Shown: positions 19,478 to 28,223 of the stretch, one piece after another
How the letters are laid out: each line of letters opens with the position of its first letter
How positions within the stretch are numbered: the first letter of the stretch is position 1
Program-made: the position numbers and the translations under genes
The notes under the pieces: model-generated
What the model saw: the letters and a program-made list of their open reading frames with translations, nothing else
What the model was told of the DNA's origin: nothing
Database searches by the model: none
Assembly (NCBI GenBank): GCA_003226295.1
Contig: CP029803.1
Location: 1-64,000, forward strand
Source of the DNA: Candidatus Moanabacter tarae
GTDB taxonomy: Bacteria; Verrucomicrobiota; Verrucomicrobiia; Opitutales; UBA2987
Length of the DNA: 64,000 nucleotides
Direction: 5' to 3'

Positions 19478-19553
19478 AAACTCGAGATCCTTTAATGATA
19501 ACTAATTATGAAAGTGTACGCGACTTACAGATGATTGGCGGAGCAAAAACCCT

Positions 19554-20690
19554 ATGACGGCTGCAGAATCATCATCTAACGCTCGCGAGGAGGGTGGTCT
19601 TTCGCAATGGCAGCTTATAGGTTTGCGATTTCATCGTCACCGGATGGCCGTTTGGTTTCTTTATATTTTACTTTTTCTCTACGTTTTGGTCTCCGTTGCC
19701 GAGTTTGTCTCTCCATATTCAAAATCACGACGTAATGTTCAGTATTCCTACGCTCCACCTCAAGTGCCTCGTTTCAGCTTTACCCATGGATTCTACGTTT
19801 ATGAACAGGTCCAGAAAACTAATAAAGTGACATTGGCTCGTTACTATGAGGTCAACCACGAAGTTAGGATTCCTCTTGGATTCTTCGTAAGGGGAGAGCC
19901 CTATCGGCTTTTTGGTTTAATCCCGAGCGAGAGTCATTTTTTCGGTATTCAAGAGGAGGTATTTAAGAGGAAGTACCCTGACAGAGCAGTTCCTGATTTT
20001 CATTTTTTCGGTTCAGACCAATTTGGGCGCGATATTTTCAGCCGCATCATTTTTGGATCACGCATAAGTCTGTCGATCGGACTTGTTTCTATCTTTTTCA
20101 CCTTCGTCTTGGGAGTCTCGATGGGAGGAATCTCTGGCTATTGGGGAGGGAATGTGGATGTCATAATTCAACGACTTATTGAGGTTCTGAATTCTTTTCC
20201 CCATCTACCTCTCTGGTTGGCTCTTGGGGCCATTCTCCCCGCTGAATGGAGCTCCCTTAAAATGTATTTTAGCATTACCCTTATTTTCAGCTTACTGAAC
20301 TGGACAGGCTTGGCGCGCATAGTTCGGGGAAAAATTTTATCTTTACGCGAGGAAGACTATGCTGTGGCCGCTCGTCTTCTTGGGGCGAATGATATTCGCA
20401 TCCTCTTTCGCCATCTTATTCCCGGATTCACGAGTCATATCATCGTCGCGCTTACTCTAAGTGTTCCGGTTATGATTTTGGCCGAAACTTCGCTCAGTTT
20501 TCTTGGTTTGGGCTTACGTCCTCCAATTGTCAGTTGGGGAGTGATGCTACAAGACTGTCTCGATCTTCAGGTTGTTGCCAACTACCCGTGGCTCTTGATT
20601 CCTATCTATTTTGTCGTCATGGCGGTGCTCGCTTTCAACTTTATAGGGGACGGGTTGCGGGATGCTTCCGATCCTTACAGCGCAAATTAG
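19554..20690 (+). CDS. DppC-type ABC transporter permease, second operon
   Basis: 378 residues from ATG 19554, with GGAG 12 bases upstream. It is a clear paralogue of the permease at 12870: GGLSQWQLIGLRFHRHRMAV at the N-terminus, a ~100-residue external loop (FFVRGEPYRLFGLIPSE shared), GSDQFGRDIFSRIIFGSRISL, and EAA loop EEDYAVAARLLGANDIRIL. It converges with the TPP enzyme, only 23 bp away. It should form a heterodimeric channel with the fused protein upstream. Confidence 0.92.
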   Translation: MTAAESSSNAREEGGLSQWQLIGLRFHRHRMAVWFLYILLFLYVLVSVAEFVSPYSKSRRNVQYSYAPPQVPRFSFTHGFYVYEQVQKTNKVTLARYYEVNHEVRIPLGFFVRGEPYRLFGLIPSESHFFGIQEEVFKRKYPDRAVPDFHFFGSDQFGRDIFSRIIFGSRISLSIGLVSIFFTFVLGVSMGGISGYWGGNVDVIIQRLIEVLNSFPHLPLWLALGAILPAEWSSLKMYFSITLIFSLLNWTGLARIVRGKILSLREEDYAVAARLLGANDIRILFRHLIPGFTSHIIVALTLSVPVMILAETSLSFLGLGLRPPIVSWGVMLQDCLDLQVVANYPWLLIPIYFVVMAVLAFNFIGDGLRDASDPYSAN

Positions 20691-20713
20691 AATTAGATAG
20701 CCTCTGGATTGTA

Positions 20714-22354
20714 CTACCAGAACTTTGGGACTTCCTCCTCCACCTTTGTCATCATTTCGAGCAGCGCGGGTCTTCCTTCTGCGTTGGCGGAAATTCCTCG
20801 GAGAATCGCCTTACCTATCTGATCAGGTGTTGCAACCCTTTCTGCGTAAGCGCCCAACCCTTCTGCCACTTTGGTATAATCGCCTCCGAGTTTATTGCTG
20901 CCCCAATGCTTGCTGGCAAAAGACATGTGATGATCGTAATGGGTCATCACCCCGTTGTTCAGCACAATCGTTAAGATAGGAATTTTCGACCTCACAGCCG
21001 TTTCAACATCCATCCCGGCCATGCCGAATGCGGCGTCTCCCATGACATTAACAACGTGCTTCTCAGGTGCTGCAAGCTTCGCTCCCATAGCTAGGCCAAG
21101 GCCGTATCCCAGTTGGGTTGATTTTCCCCAACCAATATATCCTCTTGGAGTTTCGGTCTGCCAAAAGGGAACAAGCTGATCACGGGGATAACCAGAATCG
21201 TGGGTGATAATTGTATTTGCCACACCAATCGTTTTTGCCAGCTCTGAGAATACTCGATAGGGGCTTATTGGAACCTCGTCCGAATTCAACCTGGGACTCC
21301 ATTCTTGCATGAAAACTGCTTTGACTTTACCTATTTCATCGGCAGTGCCTAAAATATCCTCTCGCCCTTGTGTCCCCAACTGTCGTTTCACTTCGTCTAT
21401 GACTTGCCGAATCACGATTCGGGCGTCGCCAATCGCCCCGTAGTCGATCGTATAGGCCTTGTTCACATCTTCAGAACAGTTAGTAATCTGTGCAAGAGGC
21501 ACATCGTTTGGTAATGGAGCATTAAAGGTGGAAATCGAAAAGCTGGATCCAATTCCAAGGACAAAGTCGGTTTTTTTTATAAAATGGTCTACCATCAGCG
21601 TACCCGTGTGTCCCCCAGTACCCAGCGCCAGCCGGTGGTTTTCGGGGAATGCACTTTTGCCTGCCAGAGTGGTCATCACTGGAATATGGATAAGTTCAGC
21701 TAGTTCTAAAAGTTCTTCAGACGCTTCTGCCCAGAGAACACCTTGTCCCACATATGCAATCGGACATGAGGCTTTCAGGAGCTTGCTAACAAGTTCCCGT
21801 ACATCTGATGGATCGGCTCCTGACTTGTACGGTTTTCCCGGCCGGTAGTCTATGGTCTTACTCGGAAACTCCTCTGGGCCTACATCGCTCGGAATCTCTA
21901 ATAAGACTGGACCTGGTCTCCCATGTTTGAGCTGACTATAGGCACGGCGCATTAGCTCAGGAATTCGACTAACCAGGTTGATTTCGGCAGTCCATTTGGT
22001 CACGCCTCTATAGTTTTCAACTGATTCAAAATTAGGATGTACTTGAGTGCGATCCCGTGATTGTCCACCAGGGAGGAGCAGAATTGGAATGGAATCGGCA
22101 AAAGCCTGAGCCACTCCACCATAGGCGTTTTCCGCCCCCGGTCCCGTTTGCATTGTAAAAACGCCAATTCTCTTACCGTTGCTAACACGGCTAAAACCGT
22201 CCGCCATGTTCACTCCAGTACGTTCGGTTCGACTTAATATTGGTCTGATACCTTCTATAGCCGCTGCGTCAATTAGTGGTTGGTGTGGGAAAGCTCCAAT
22301 CCATTCCACACCCTCCTTCTTAAGGATTTTTGCTATAGTTTGATCTCCATTCAT
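20714..22354 (-). CDS. Thiamine-diphosphate-dependent decarboxylase/synthase (acetolactate synthase-like)
   Basis: 546 residues from ATG 22354, preceded by AAAAGGG at good spacing; a GTG at 22387 would add 11 residues. N-terminal PYR domain carries the catalytic Glu in RTERTGVNMADGFSR. The central domain is LLKASCPIAYVGQGVLWAEA, and the C-terminal PP domain has the ThDP/Mg site beginning VMGDAAFGMAGMDVETAV and closing with Asn-Asn (IVLNN). It probably acts on a 2-oxo acid by decarboxylation or carboligation. It is divergent from an AcoX-like gene, which is suggestive because AcoX genes cluster with a TPP enzyme in acetoin operons. The substrate is unknown. Confidence 0.87.
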   Translation of the reverse strand: MNGDQTIAKILKKEGVEWIGAFPHQPLIDAAAIEGIRPILSRTERTGVNMADGFSRVSNGKRIGVFTMQTGPGAENAYGGVAQAFADSIPILLLPGGQSRDRTQVHPNFESVENYRGVTKWTAEINLVSRIPELMRRAYSQLKHGRPGPVLLEIPSDVGPEEFPSKTIDYRPGKPYKSGADPSDVRELVSKLLKASCPIAYVGQGVLWAEASEELLELAELIHIPVMTTLAGKSAFPENHRLALGTGGHTGTLMVDHFIKKTDFVLGIGSSFSISTFNAPLPNDVPLAQITNCSEDVNKAYTIDYGAIGDARIVIRQVIDEVKRQLGTQGREDILGTADEIGKVKAVFMQEWSPRLNSDEVPISPYRVFSELAKTIGVANTIITHDSGYPRDQLVPFWQTETPRGYIGWGKSTQLGYGLGLAMGAKLAAPEKHVVNVMGDAAFGMAGMDVETAVRSKIPILTIVLNNGVMTHYDHHMSFASKHWGSNKLGGDYTKVAEGLGAYAERVATPDQIGKAILRGISANAEGRPALLEMMTKVEEEVPKFW

Positions 22355-22677
22355 GGCAATTACCCTTTTCAGGGATGCTCCTTCCACAGTAATTTAATAG
22401 TTCATTTTTGTCCAATTACTCTTTGTAAGAAACGGACTAAGTCTTTGGGATATCTTTAAAGTTTGGCAGGACAACTCTTCCGAATCACCCTTCATCCTTT
22501 TTTGCTGTATAATGTTCAACGAATAAACCGACAGGCATTGATTTGATTGTCAAAATGAAATCCTATCAGATGGAATGTTCGGTGGCGGGTGAATTTCATT
22601 CCTAAAGTCTTTTATCCTTTTCTTTATATTAAGAATTGACACACAATTGGTCGTTTTAACGAACTTTTTCCGCCTGA
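22355..22677. other. 323-bp divergent promoter region
   Basis: AT-rich stretch between the TPP enzyme and the AcoX-like gene that should contain both promoters. I saw no clear inverted repeat or short gene. Confidence 0.4.
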
Positions 22678-23724
22678 ATGACTTCTGTTGGTATCGTGGC
22701 GAATCCGGCATCGGGAACGGATATTCGGCGTCTTGTGGCGCACGGCACCCCTTTGGATAACGGAGAGAAAGCAAACATTGTCCGCCGGGTGCTTCTCGGT
22801 CTCGAGTCGGTAGGTGTAGAGCAGGCATGGATTATGCCTGAATTTTATGGTATCGGGCGACGGGCTCTTGACGGTCTTAGTATTAAGATGCCGGTCTCTC
22901 TGTTTCCCATGCGGGTGAGTTTTTCTCAAGAGGATTCAATACGAGCAGCAGGGCTAATGGTTGCCAAAGGAGTCGGATGCATTGTTACCATAGGGGGTGA
23001 CGGTACCAACCGTGTTGTAGCCAAGGCGAGTCGTGGGGTTCCCCTTATGGCTATTTCTACGGGGACAAACAACGTTTTCCCAAACATGGTCGAGGGGACT
23101 ATCGCAGGTATGGCTGCTGGTCTCGCCGCACAAGGATTGGTCAATAGTGCTGTACATCAAATGCCGCGTTTGGAGATTTTTCACGGACAGGATAGCGAGG
23201 ATTTTGAAGGATCTTCCTCCTTGGAAAATCGACCTCCGAGCGATATTGCCTTAATAGACGCTACTGTTTACGACGAGAGGTTTGTTGCTTCCCGGGCAAT
23301 CTGGGATGTGTCTAAGATTCTGGAGCTATTTTTGACCCGACCTGAACCGGGAAATATCGGACTGTCTGCGATTGGCGCTCATCTCCCAAGGGAGAATCTA
23401 TTAGGCTTTGATGAAACCCTTTCCAGCTATGGTAATGGATTGTATCTTCGTATGAGTCCTGAAGGTAAAGAAGTCACGGCACCCATTGCCCCAGGCTTGA
23501 TTCGCAGAGTGCATGTAGCCGAATCGCGAATCATCCATCCAGGAGATTGGCTTACCGTTAATGCCAAGCGTCCCTGTGTCCTCGCTCTGGATGGTGAACG
23601 TGAAATTCAACTGCGTTCTGATTCACGTGTGCTGATCCGTATGAGTTCTGAAGGCCCCAAGATTGTATGCGCACAACAGGCAATGGAAGTAGCAGCGCGA
23701 AAGGGGCTATTTGTTCGCAATTAG
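22678..23724 (+). CDS. AcoX/ATP-NAD kinase-like protein
   Basis: 348 residues. The opening SVGIVANPASGTDIRRLV and the GGDGTNRVVAK loop (around residues 104-114) are those of the NAD kinase/diacylglycerol kinase fold, and the rest fits AcoX of acetoin clusters (GTNNVFPNMVEGTIAGMAAG follows). AcoX is a predicted ATP- or NAD-dependent kinase with no settled function. It could supply or repair a phosphorylated cofactor for the divergent TPP enzyme. It begins at ATG 22678 with little leader. Confidence 0.8.
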   Translation: MTSVGIVANPASGTDIRRLVAHGTPLDNGEKANIVRRVLLGLESVGVEQAWIMPEFYGIGRRALDGLSIKMPVSLFPMRVSFSQEDSIRAAGLMVAKGVGCIVTIGGDGTNRVVAKASRGVPLMAISTGTNNVFPNMVEGTIAGMAAGLAAQGLVNSAVHQMPRLEIFHGQDSEDFEGSSSLENRPPSDIALIDATVYDERFVASRAIWDVSKILELFLTRPEPGNIGLSAIGAHLPRENLLGFDETLSSYGNGLYLRMSPEGKEVTAPIAPGLIRRVHVAESRIIHPGDWLTVNAKRPCVLALDGEREIQLRSDSRVLIRMSSEGPKIVCAQQAMEVAARKGLFVRN

Positions 23725-24042
23725 GAATTGGAATAAACCTAAATACGACCCCTATACTCCAGTAAAATCAATTGCCGATAATTTTAATAGGCGTCTTGCT
23801 TACAGAACGAAAAATTAACGAAGGAGGAAGCAAGCTCGAGATGACGCTTGGATGAGATTTAGGTGATCAAGTTTTGGTACCTCAACCGAATCTGGGATGT
23901 TCTTCTTTACAGAAGATTAAGCGCCAAAATGCTTACGAGATGCCAGGATTTGTGAGAGGTAGTGGAACGGGCCTGCGATTCTCAACTTCTCTGTGTTTCA
24001 AGAATAAGGTCCGCGATATATGGTAGCTTTCCCGAAACCCCG
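23725..24042. other. 318-bp convergent intergenic region
   Basis: Between the 3' ends of the AcoX-like gene and the enolase-superfamily gene. No gene, hairpin or repeat recognised; no clear terminator. Confidence 0.4.
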
Positions 24043-25197
24043 TCACTCATCCACCAAGTTATCGTTGATATAGTCCCAATTAAATTCCATTCCTAGACCC
24101 GGAGTTTGCGGTAGGTGGACATAGCCTTCGGCATCCATTGGGTCGCAGGGATTAAGAAGGTAGGAAGGCGTTTCATCGTAATCCTCTCCGGGGGTAAGCA
24201 GCCCTCGCTCAAAGAATTCACACAGTTCATTTGTGGTTGTTCCCAGGATCTGGGAGTTCGCAAAGCCGCCGACATGAATTTCACAAGGGATGCCAAACCC
24301 TTCATACATCGCAACCGCCTTCTTACAGCCGGTGATACCACCGTAGTTGACATCAATGCGGCCAATATCAGTTGCCTCTTGCAGGGCCCACTCGGCGCGA
24401 CTGTAGTAACTACCGGTCGCATGTTCGGGCCCACATATATTAATGTCTAGCTCCCGACACAACCTTCTATAAGGCTCTAATCTGCGTTCATCCATTGGAT
24501 GCTCGAGCCAGTAAAAATCAAGCTTTTCCAGCTCACGCCCAACGTAGAGCGATTCCTCATAGGTGTAGATGCCCCAAGGATCTAGCATAAGCGTCATATC
24601 ATCACCCACGGCCTCTCGAACCGCCTTGCATACGGCCACATCTTCTTTTGGAAAGGCAGGCAACCCAGGTGCGGGTTGCTTAGTATGTGGATTCCAGTAG
24701 ATATAGGAATGAATCTTGTAGGCTTGGTAACCTCGTTGCTGGCATTCCAAAGCGTAATTAGCGTAGAGTTCCGGCGATCCCAGATTGGGAGCGGTGCTGG
24801 CATAGGCTTTGACCTTTTCCCTAGCACCCCCTAGCAACTTGGAAACAGGTAGGCCTGTCATGCGCCCAAGCAGGTCCCAAAGAGCACTGTCGACGCATCC
24901 CTGAAGCCCCTCGGAAATGCCCTTGTGTTTCATCATCCATTGCCAAATCCGCTCCCGGTCCATAGGGTTTTCTCCGAGGAGAAGGGGCTTTACTGTTCGT
25001 TCGACTTCAGCCGTTGATGCGCAATAGGAATAGCCATGGGGGCCTGTAGTGTATCCCTCAAAGCCCTCATCCGTAACAATCTTCATGATACGTTGCACCA
25101 TGTCGTATTCCTTGCCCACAACACCGTAACCCCACCTCGATGGATGGCTTTTTGAGGTTAAGCGGAATGATATGACTTCAATGTCTGTTATCTTCAT
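24043..25197 (-). CDS. Enolase-superfamily dehydratase, group similar to the 50.8-53.1 kb pair
   Basis: 384 residues. The barrel shows AYKIHSYIYWNPHTK (Lys-X-His), LMLDPWGIYTYEE (metal Asp), FYWLEHPMDE (metal Glu) and ICGPEHATG (third Glu), and CEIHVGGFANS supplies a candidate catalytic His. The same sequence pattern recurs in the tandem genes at 50790 and 52019 (KIHAYMYWDPFK, CGPEGVENL), so the three form a paralogous subgroup distinct from the KxK group. The capping domain at the N-terminus (VVGKEYDMVQRIMKIVTDEGFEGY) should set substrate specificity. Substrate unknown. Confidence 0.87.
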   Translation of the reverse strand: MKITDIEVISFRLTSKSHPSRWGYGVVGKEYDMVQRIMKIVTDEGFEGYTTGPHGYSYCASTAEVERTVKPLLLGENPMDRERIWQWMMKHKGISEGLQGCVDSALWDLLGRMTGLPVSKLLGGAREKVKAYASTAPNLGSPELYANYALECQQRGYQAYKIHSYIYWNPHTKQPAPGLPAFPKEDVAVCKAVREAVGDDMTLMLDPWGIYTYEESLYVGRELEKLDFYWLEHPMDERRLEPYRRLCRELDINICGPEHATGSYYSRAEWALQEATDIGRIDVNYGGITGCKKAVAMYEGFGIPCEIHVGGFANSQILGTTTNELCEFFERGLLTPGEDYDETPSYLLNPCDPMDAEGYVHLPQTPGLGMEFNWDYINDNLVDE

Positions 25198-25636
25198 TTT
25201 GATTTTTTCTCCCTGTGGGTTTTCAACGCCTCACGATTTAAATGACCAGAAAAATATGGTTGTAAAAGTCGGTCCAAAACAAGCAACTACGTGTAGAGCG
25301 GGCACTTTGTAGTATACTGTCTATTTAACTCGAGAATATGGTCGAGTTTTAATTTCGTCGGAGGCTCAGGATCTGCCATGGTATTCGAAGTTTTTTTGAA
25401 TCGCTGTTTTCTAAAGTGTTTCTCAAGACCGGGAAACCCGAATACCCCAAGTGTTTACTGAAAGTAAAACTCAGGGAGACTGATTTACAAGCGAGGTTTG
25501 ACTCCCTTTAATCGGTTTGACCTAATGGAGGACTGATTTCTTGTCTTAAAGCGACAGCTGGGCAAGTTCGTCAGAATTCTGGGTTAAGGTTGAATTCACG
25601 GGATAACCTTTAATATGACCTTCTAATCCAAACTCT
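25198..25636. other. 439-bp divergent intergenic region with a compact hairpin
   Basis: Divergent promoters of two enolase-superfamily genes. A near-perfect stem-loop lies at 25450-25471: AGTGTTTACT pairs with AGTAAAACT around a GAA loop, with one bulged G. It could be an operator or a structured leader. No small gene is recognised. Confidence 0.4.
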
Positions 25637-26731
25637 ATGAAGATTTCCCAGGTCATGTCTCACCATCTCGTCGCGCCAATCGAGAGACCATATCGGAACT
25701 GCTGTTCAGGTTGGATCCAGACAAGAGAGATGAATTTAGTCGAGATCAGGACAGATAGCGGACTAGTGGGGTGGGGTGAAGGTGATGGGATGCCCTCTCT
25801 AGAAGCGATCGATAAATTCGTGATCGGTTGGTCCCCCTTTGATTTTGAAATGATCTCCGATAACCTTACGCGTAACGGGTGCAACAGGCGACTTTCCAGT
25901 GGTATCGAGATAGCCTTATGGGATCTAATGGGCAAGAAATGCGGTGTGCCTGTATATGAGTTACTCGGAGTTCCCAGACGGAAGAAAGTTTCAGCCTATG
26001 CGAGTGGATTTTTTGAGCGGGCAGGAGTAGACCATGTTGCGGACCTTACCGAAACAGCAAATTGTTGTATGAATTCAGGATTTGATGCTCTCAAGATTCG
26101 AATCGGATTTGGGCTCAGTCAAGATGAACGAGTTGTTGAAGCGGTTCGGACGGCAATTGGATCTAATGTTGCAGTCTCGGTTGATGCGAACACAGGCTAC
26201 GATTTGGCTAATGCAATCGACGTAGGAAAGCGGTTGGAGAAATATGATCTTATGTGGTTCGAGGAACCAATCGACAGTCAAAACCTCGAAGGGTATTATA
26301 AAATCAGGGAAGCGCTTAGCCTTCGAATTTCAGGAGGAGAAAGTTTTTCTGATTTCAGCTCTTTCGGGGATCTAGTAGGGGGGCGGGTGGTAGACGTCCT
26401 CCAGCCTGACATAGGGCGAGTTGGTGGATTCATGGAGGGACGACGGATCTGTGATTTGGCCTTCGCCCATGGCATTCACGTTATTCCGCATATGTTCGGA
26501 GGGGTAGTCCGCTTAGCAGCGACGCTTCAGTGGTTAGCGACGATCCCGGATGATCCCTTTGTTGAGGACAAAATACCCACTTACCTGGAATGGGATATAA
26601 TGGAAAACGGACTCCGAACCGATCTTGCCATTTTGCCTTTCAAGCCAGAGGACGGAATTTTGGCAATACCAGATCGTCCGGGGCTTGGAGTCGAGATAGA
26701 TGAGGAAGCACTGCGAAGATTTTCAGTGTAG
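25637..26731 (+). CDS. Enolase-superfamily dehydratase/cycloisomerase (KxR type)
   Basis: 364 residues. N-terminal cap IRTDSGLVGWGEGDGMPS. Barrel motifs: ALKIRIGFGLS (Lys-X-Arg), VAVSVDANTGYD (metal Asp), LMWFEEPIDS (metal Glu), RISGGESFSDF (metal Glu), then VLQPDIGRVGGFMEG and HVIPHMFGG with a His in the mandelate racemase position. Galactarolactone cycloisomerase and related dehydratases share this layout. It is transcribed divergently from the gene at 24043. Substrate unknown. Confidence 0.87.
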   Translation: MKISQVMSHHLVAPIERPYRNCCSGWIQTREMNLVEIRTDSGLVGWGEGDGMPSLEAIDKFVIGWSPFDFEMISDNLTRNGCNRRLSSGIEIALWDLMGKKCGVPVYELLGVPRRKKVSAYASGFFERAGVDHVADLTETANCCMNSGFDALKIRIGFGLSQDERVVEAVRTAIGSNVAVSVDANTGYDLANAIDVGKRLEKYDLMWFEEPIDSQNLEGYYKIREALSLRISGGESFSDFSSFGDLVGGRVVDVLQPDIGRVGGFMEGRRICDLAFAHGIHVIPHMFGGVVRLAATLQWLATIPDDPFVEDKIPTYLEWDIMENGLRTDLAILPFKPEDGILAIPDRPGLGVEIDEEALRRFSV

Positions 26732-26933
26732 TCAGTTAACCGTTTACTGATAAGATAACACCGAATAAATCAAGATATTTTAAAGGGAGTGCAGTTGAGT
26801 CTATTTCTCTTCTCTTCCCATACGAGGTTTCTTCAATTCCTATGGGTTTAGACAGGACCAATCTGGGGCATGAATTCGCCAAAAAACTTCCTCAAATTCA
26901 CTTAATCCGCAATTTAAGGAGTACGGTCACAAT

Positions 26934-27803
26934 TCAAACTGGTTCCTCTCCGATCACCGTGGTACGATGCATATATCTATCGTCGGTGTAATCCACGATA
27001 GCGTAATGCATAGTACAGCGATTATCCCAGATGAGCAGATCGTTCGTTTCCCAACGATGTCGGAAAACAAACTCTGGCTGGGTACAATGGTTGTAAAGAA
27101 AATCCAGTAGGTGCCTGCTTTCTTTTGGACTGAGTTCAATTATATTTGAGGTATTGCCCGGATTAACGAAGAGACTTTTACGGCCAGACTTTGGATGAGT
27201 ACGGACTACCGGATGAACGGTTGTGTTTTGACCCGAGAGGTCTTTTTCACTTATCGTCTCATGCGAGAATCCGACAGTTGTATTAACCGCAAAATCATGC
27301 CGAGCGGAAAGCGAAAATAAGAAATCCTGAAGCGAATTAGAAAGCGCTTCAAAAGCTGCATTCATATTGCAAAAAAGAGTATCGCCACCGATTTCGGGAA
27401 TTTCAATAGCGTAGAGTAGCGAAAAAGAAGCGGGGTGTTTTCGAAAGGAAACATCGGAATGCCAGTAATTGCCAGCGCGCGATCGGCCCTGCTGTTCCCC
27501 TCCGACGATTTTGTTGGAAACCCTGAATATCTGCGGATGGCCGGGTAGGAGATACTTCTTCACAGTATCTTGGAATTGGTACTTAAGATGTTCTTGGTCT
27601 CCAAAAAGTTCACCGAAACGGCGACTGAATTGAATGTGTTGAGCGGGGCTTAAATGCTGATCACGGAGTACCAATACACCGCCGTGTTGGCGCAGTCCAT
27701 GGCGGATCTGGGTAAAGATGTCCCTACTCATAGGCTCTGTCACTTCAAGGCCAGTGATCTCAGCACCTAATACGGGAGATAACCGATTAATTCTTAATTT
27801 CAT
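26934..27803 (-). CDS. TauD/TfdA-type Fe(II)/2-oxoglutarate dioxygenase
   Basis: 289 residues, typical length for TauD/TfdA. The iron ligands are visible: His115-Ser-Asp117 in YWHSDVSF and distal His266 in NRCTMHYAIV, with Arg280 available for 2-oxoglutarate. Other family signs are GAEITGLEV at the start and EIGGDTLFCNMNAAFEAL. It should hydroxylate a small organic molecule, as taurine or 2,4-D enzymes do. The substrate is unknown. On the same strand downstream lies the PanE-like pseudogene. Confidence 0.9.
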   Translation of the reverse strand: MKLRINRLSPVLGAEITGLEVTEPMSRDIFTQIRHGLRQHGGVLVLRDQHLSPAQHIQFSRRFGELFGDQEHLKYQFQDTVKKYLLPGHPQIFRVSNKIVGGEQQGRSRAGNYWHSDVSFRKHPASFSLLYAIEIPEIGGDTLFCNMNAAFEALSNSLQDFLFSLSARHDFAVNTTVGFSHETISEKDLSGQNTTVHPVVRTHPKSGRKSLFVNPGNTSNIIELSPKESRHLLDFLYNHCTQPEFVFRHRWETNDLLIWDNRCTMHYAIVDYTDDRYMHRTTVIGEEPV

Positions 27804-27820
27804 TTGAGGCTAGATCATGC

Positions 27821-28116
27821 TTACAATTGCGGGGCTACATTCGCAGAGATAGGAGGTCGAATGCTCGTCTCATAGAACTTTACAGTTAGAATTGCGATAT
27901 CGATGGCTTGGTTAGCCTTTGAAGTCTCCTTCATGTGTAGGGCTCGTGGCGCACTATGAACTCTTCTTCCACAGCTGTAACTTTCAGTCCTTCTGCTTTG
28001 ATACGATCGACATTTTATTCCCATGAATCAATCAGACTGTCGGTCATATCCGCAGGACAAAGATAATTTCCGATAACTCCCCTAATCGCACCGACGCCTA
28101 AGAGACAAACATGCAT
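27821..28116 (-). pseudogene. Decayed fragment of a 2-dehydropantoate 2-reductase (PanE/ApbA-like)
   Basis: Reading from ATG 28116: MHVCLLGVGAIRGVIGNYLC is a Rossmann start with the GxGxxG pattern of ketopantoate reductases, then LIDSWE followed by an in-frame stop. Past the stop the same frame continues NVDRIKAEGLKVTAVEEEF, the usual next segment of PanE, and then a +1 shift gives APRALHMKETSKANQAIDIAILTVKFYET, which is the following one (compare AVKSYDT). No further PanE sequence is seen before 27821, so the gene has a stop, a frameshift and a truncation. The enzyme would have reduced a 2-oxo acid with NADPH. It is not functional unless the sequence is erroneous. Confidence 0.75.
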
Positions 28117-28223
28117 TTTCTGGGATTTATCTTTGGTTTCTAGGTTTCGATCATTCTCTCTGACTAGATTTTCAGAGAATTCCCCCGTTCGGGAATCTAG
28201 GCAATAGTCTAAAGCAACCGGCC

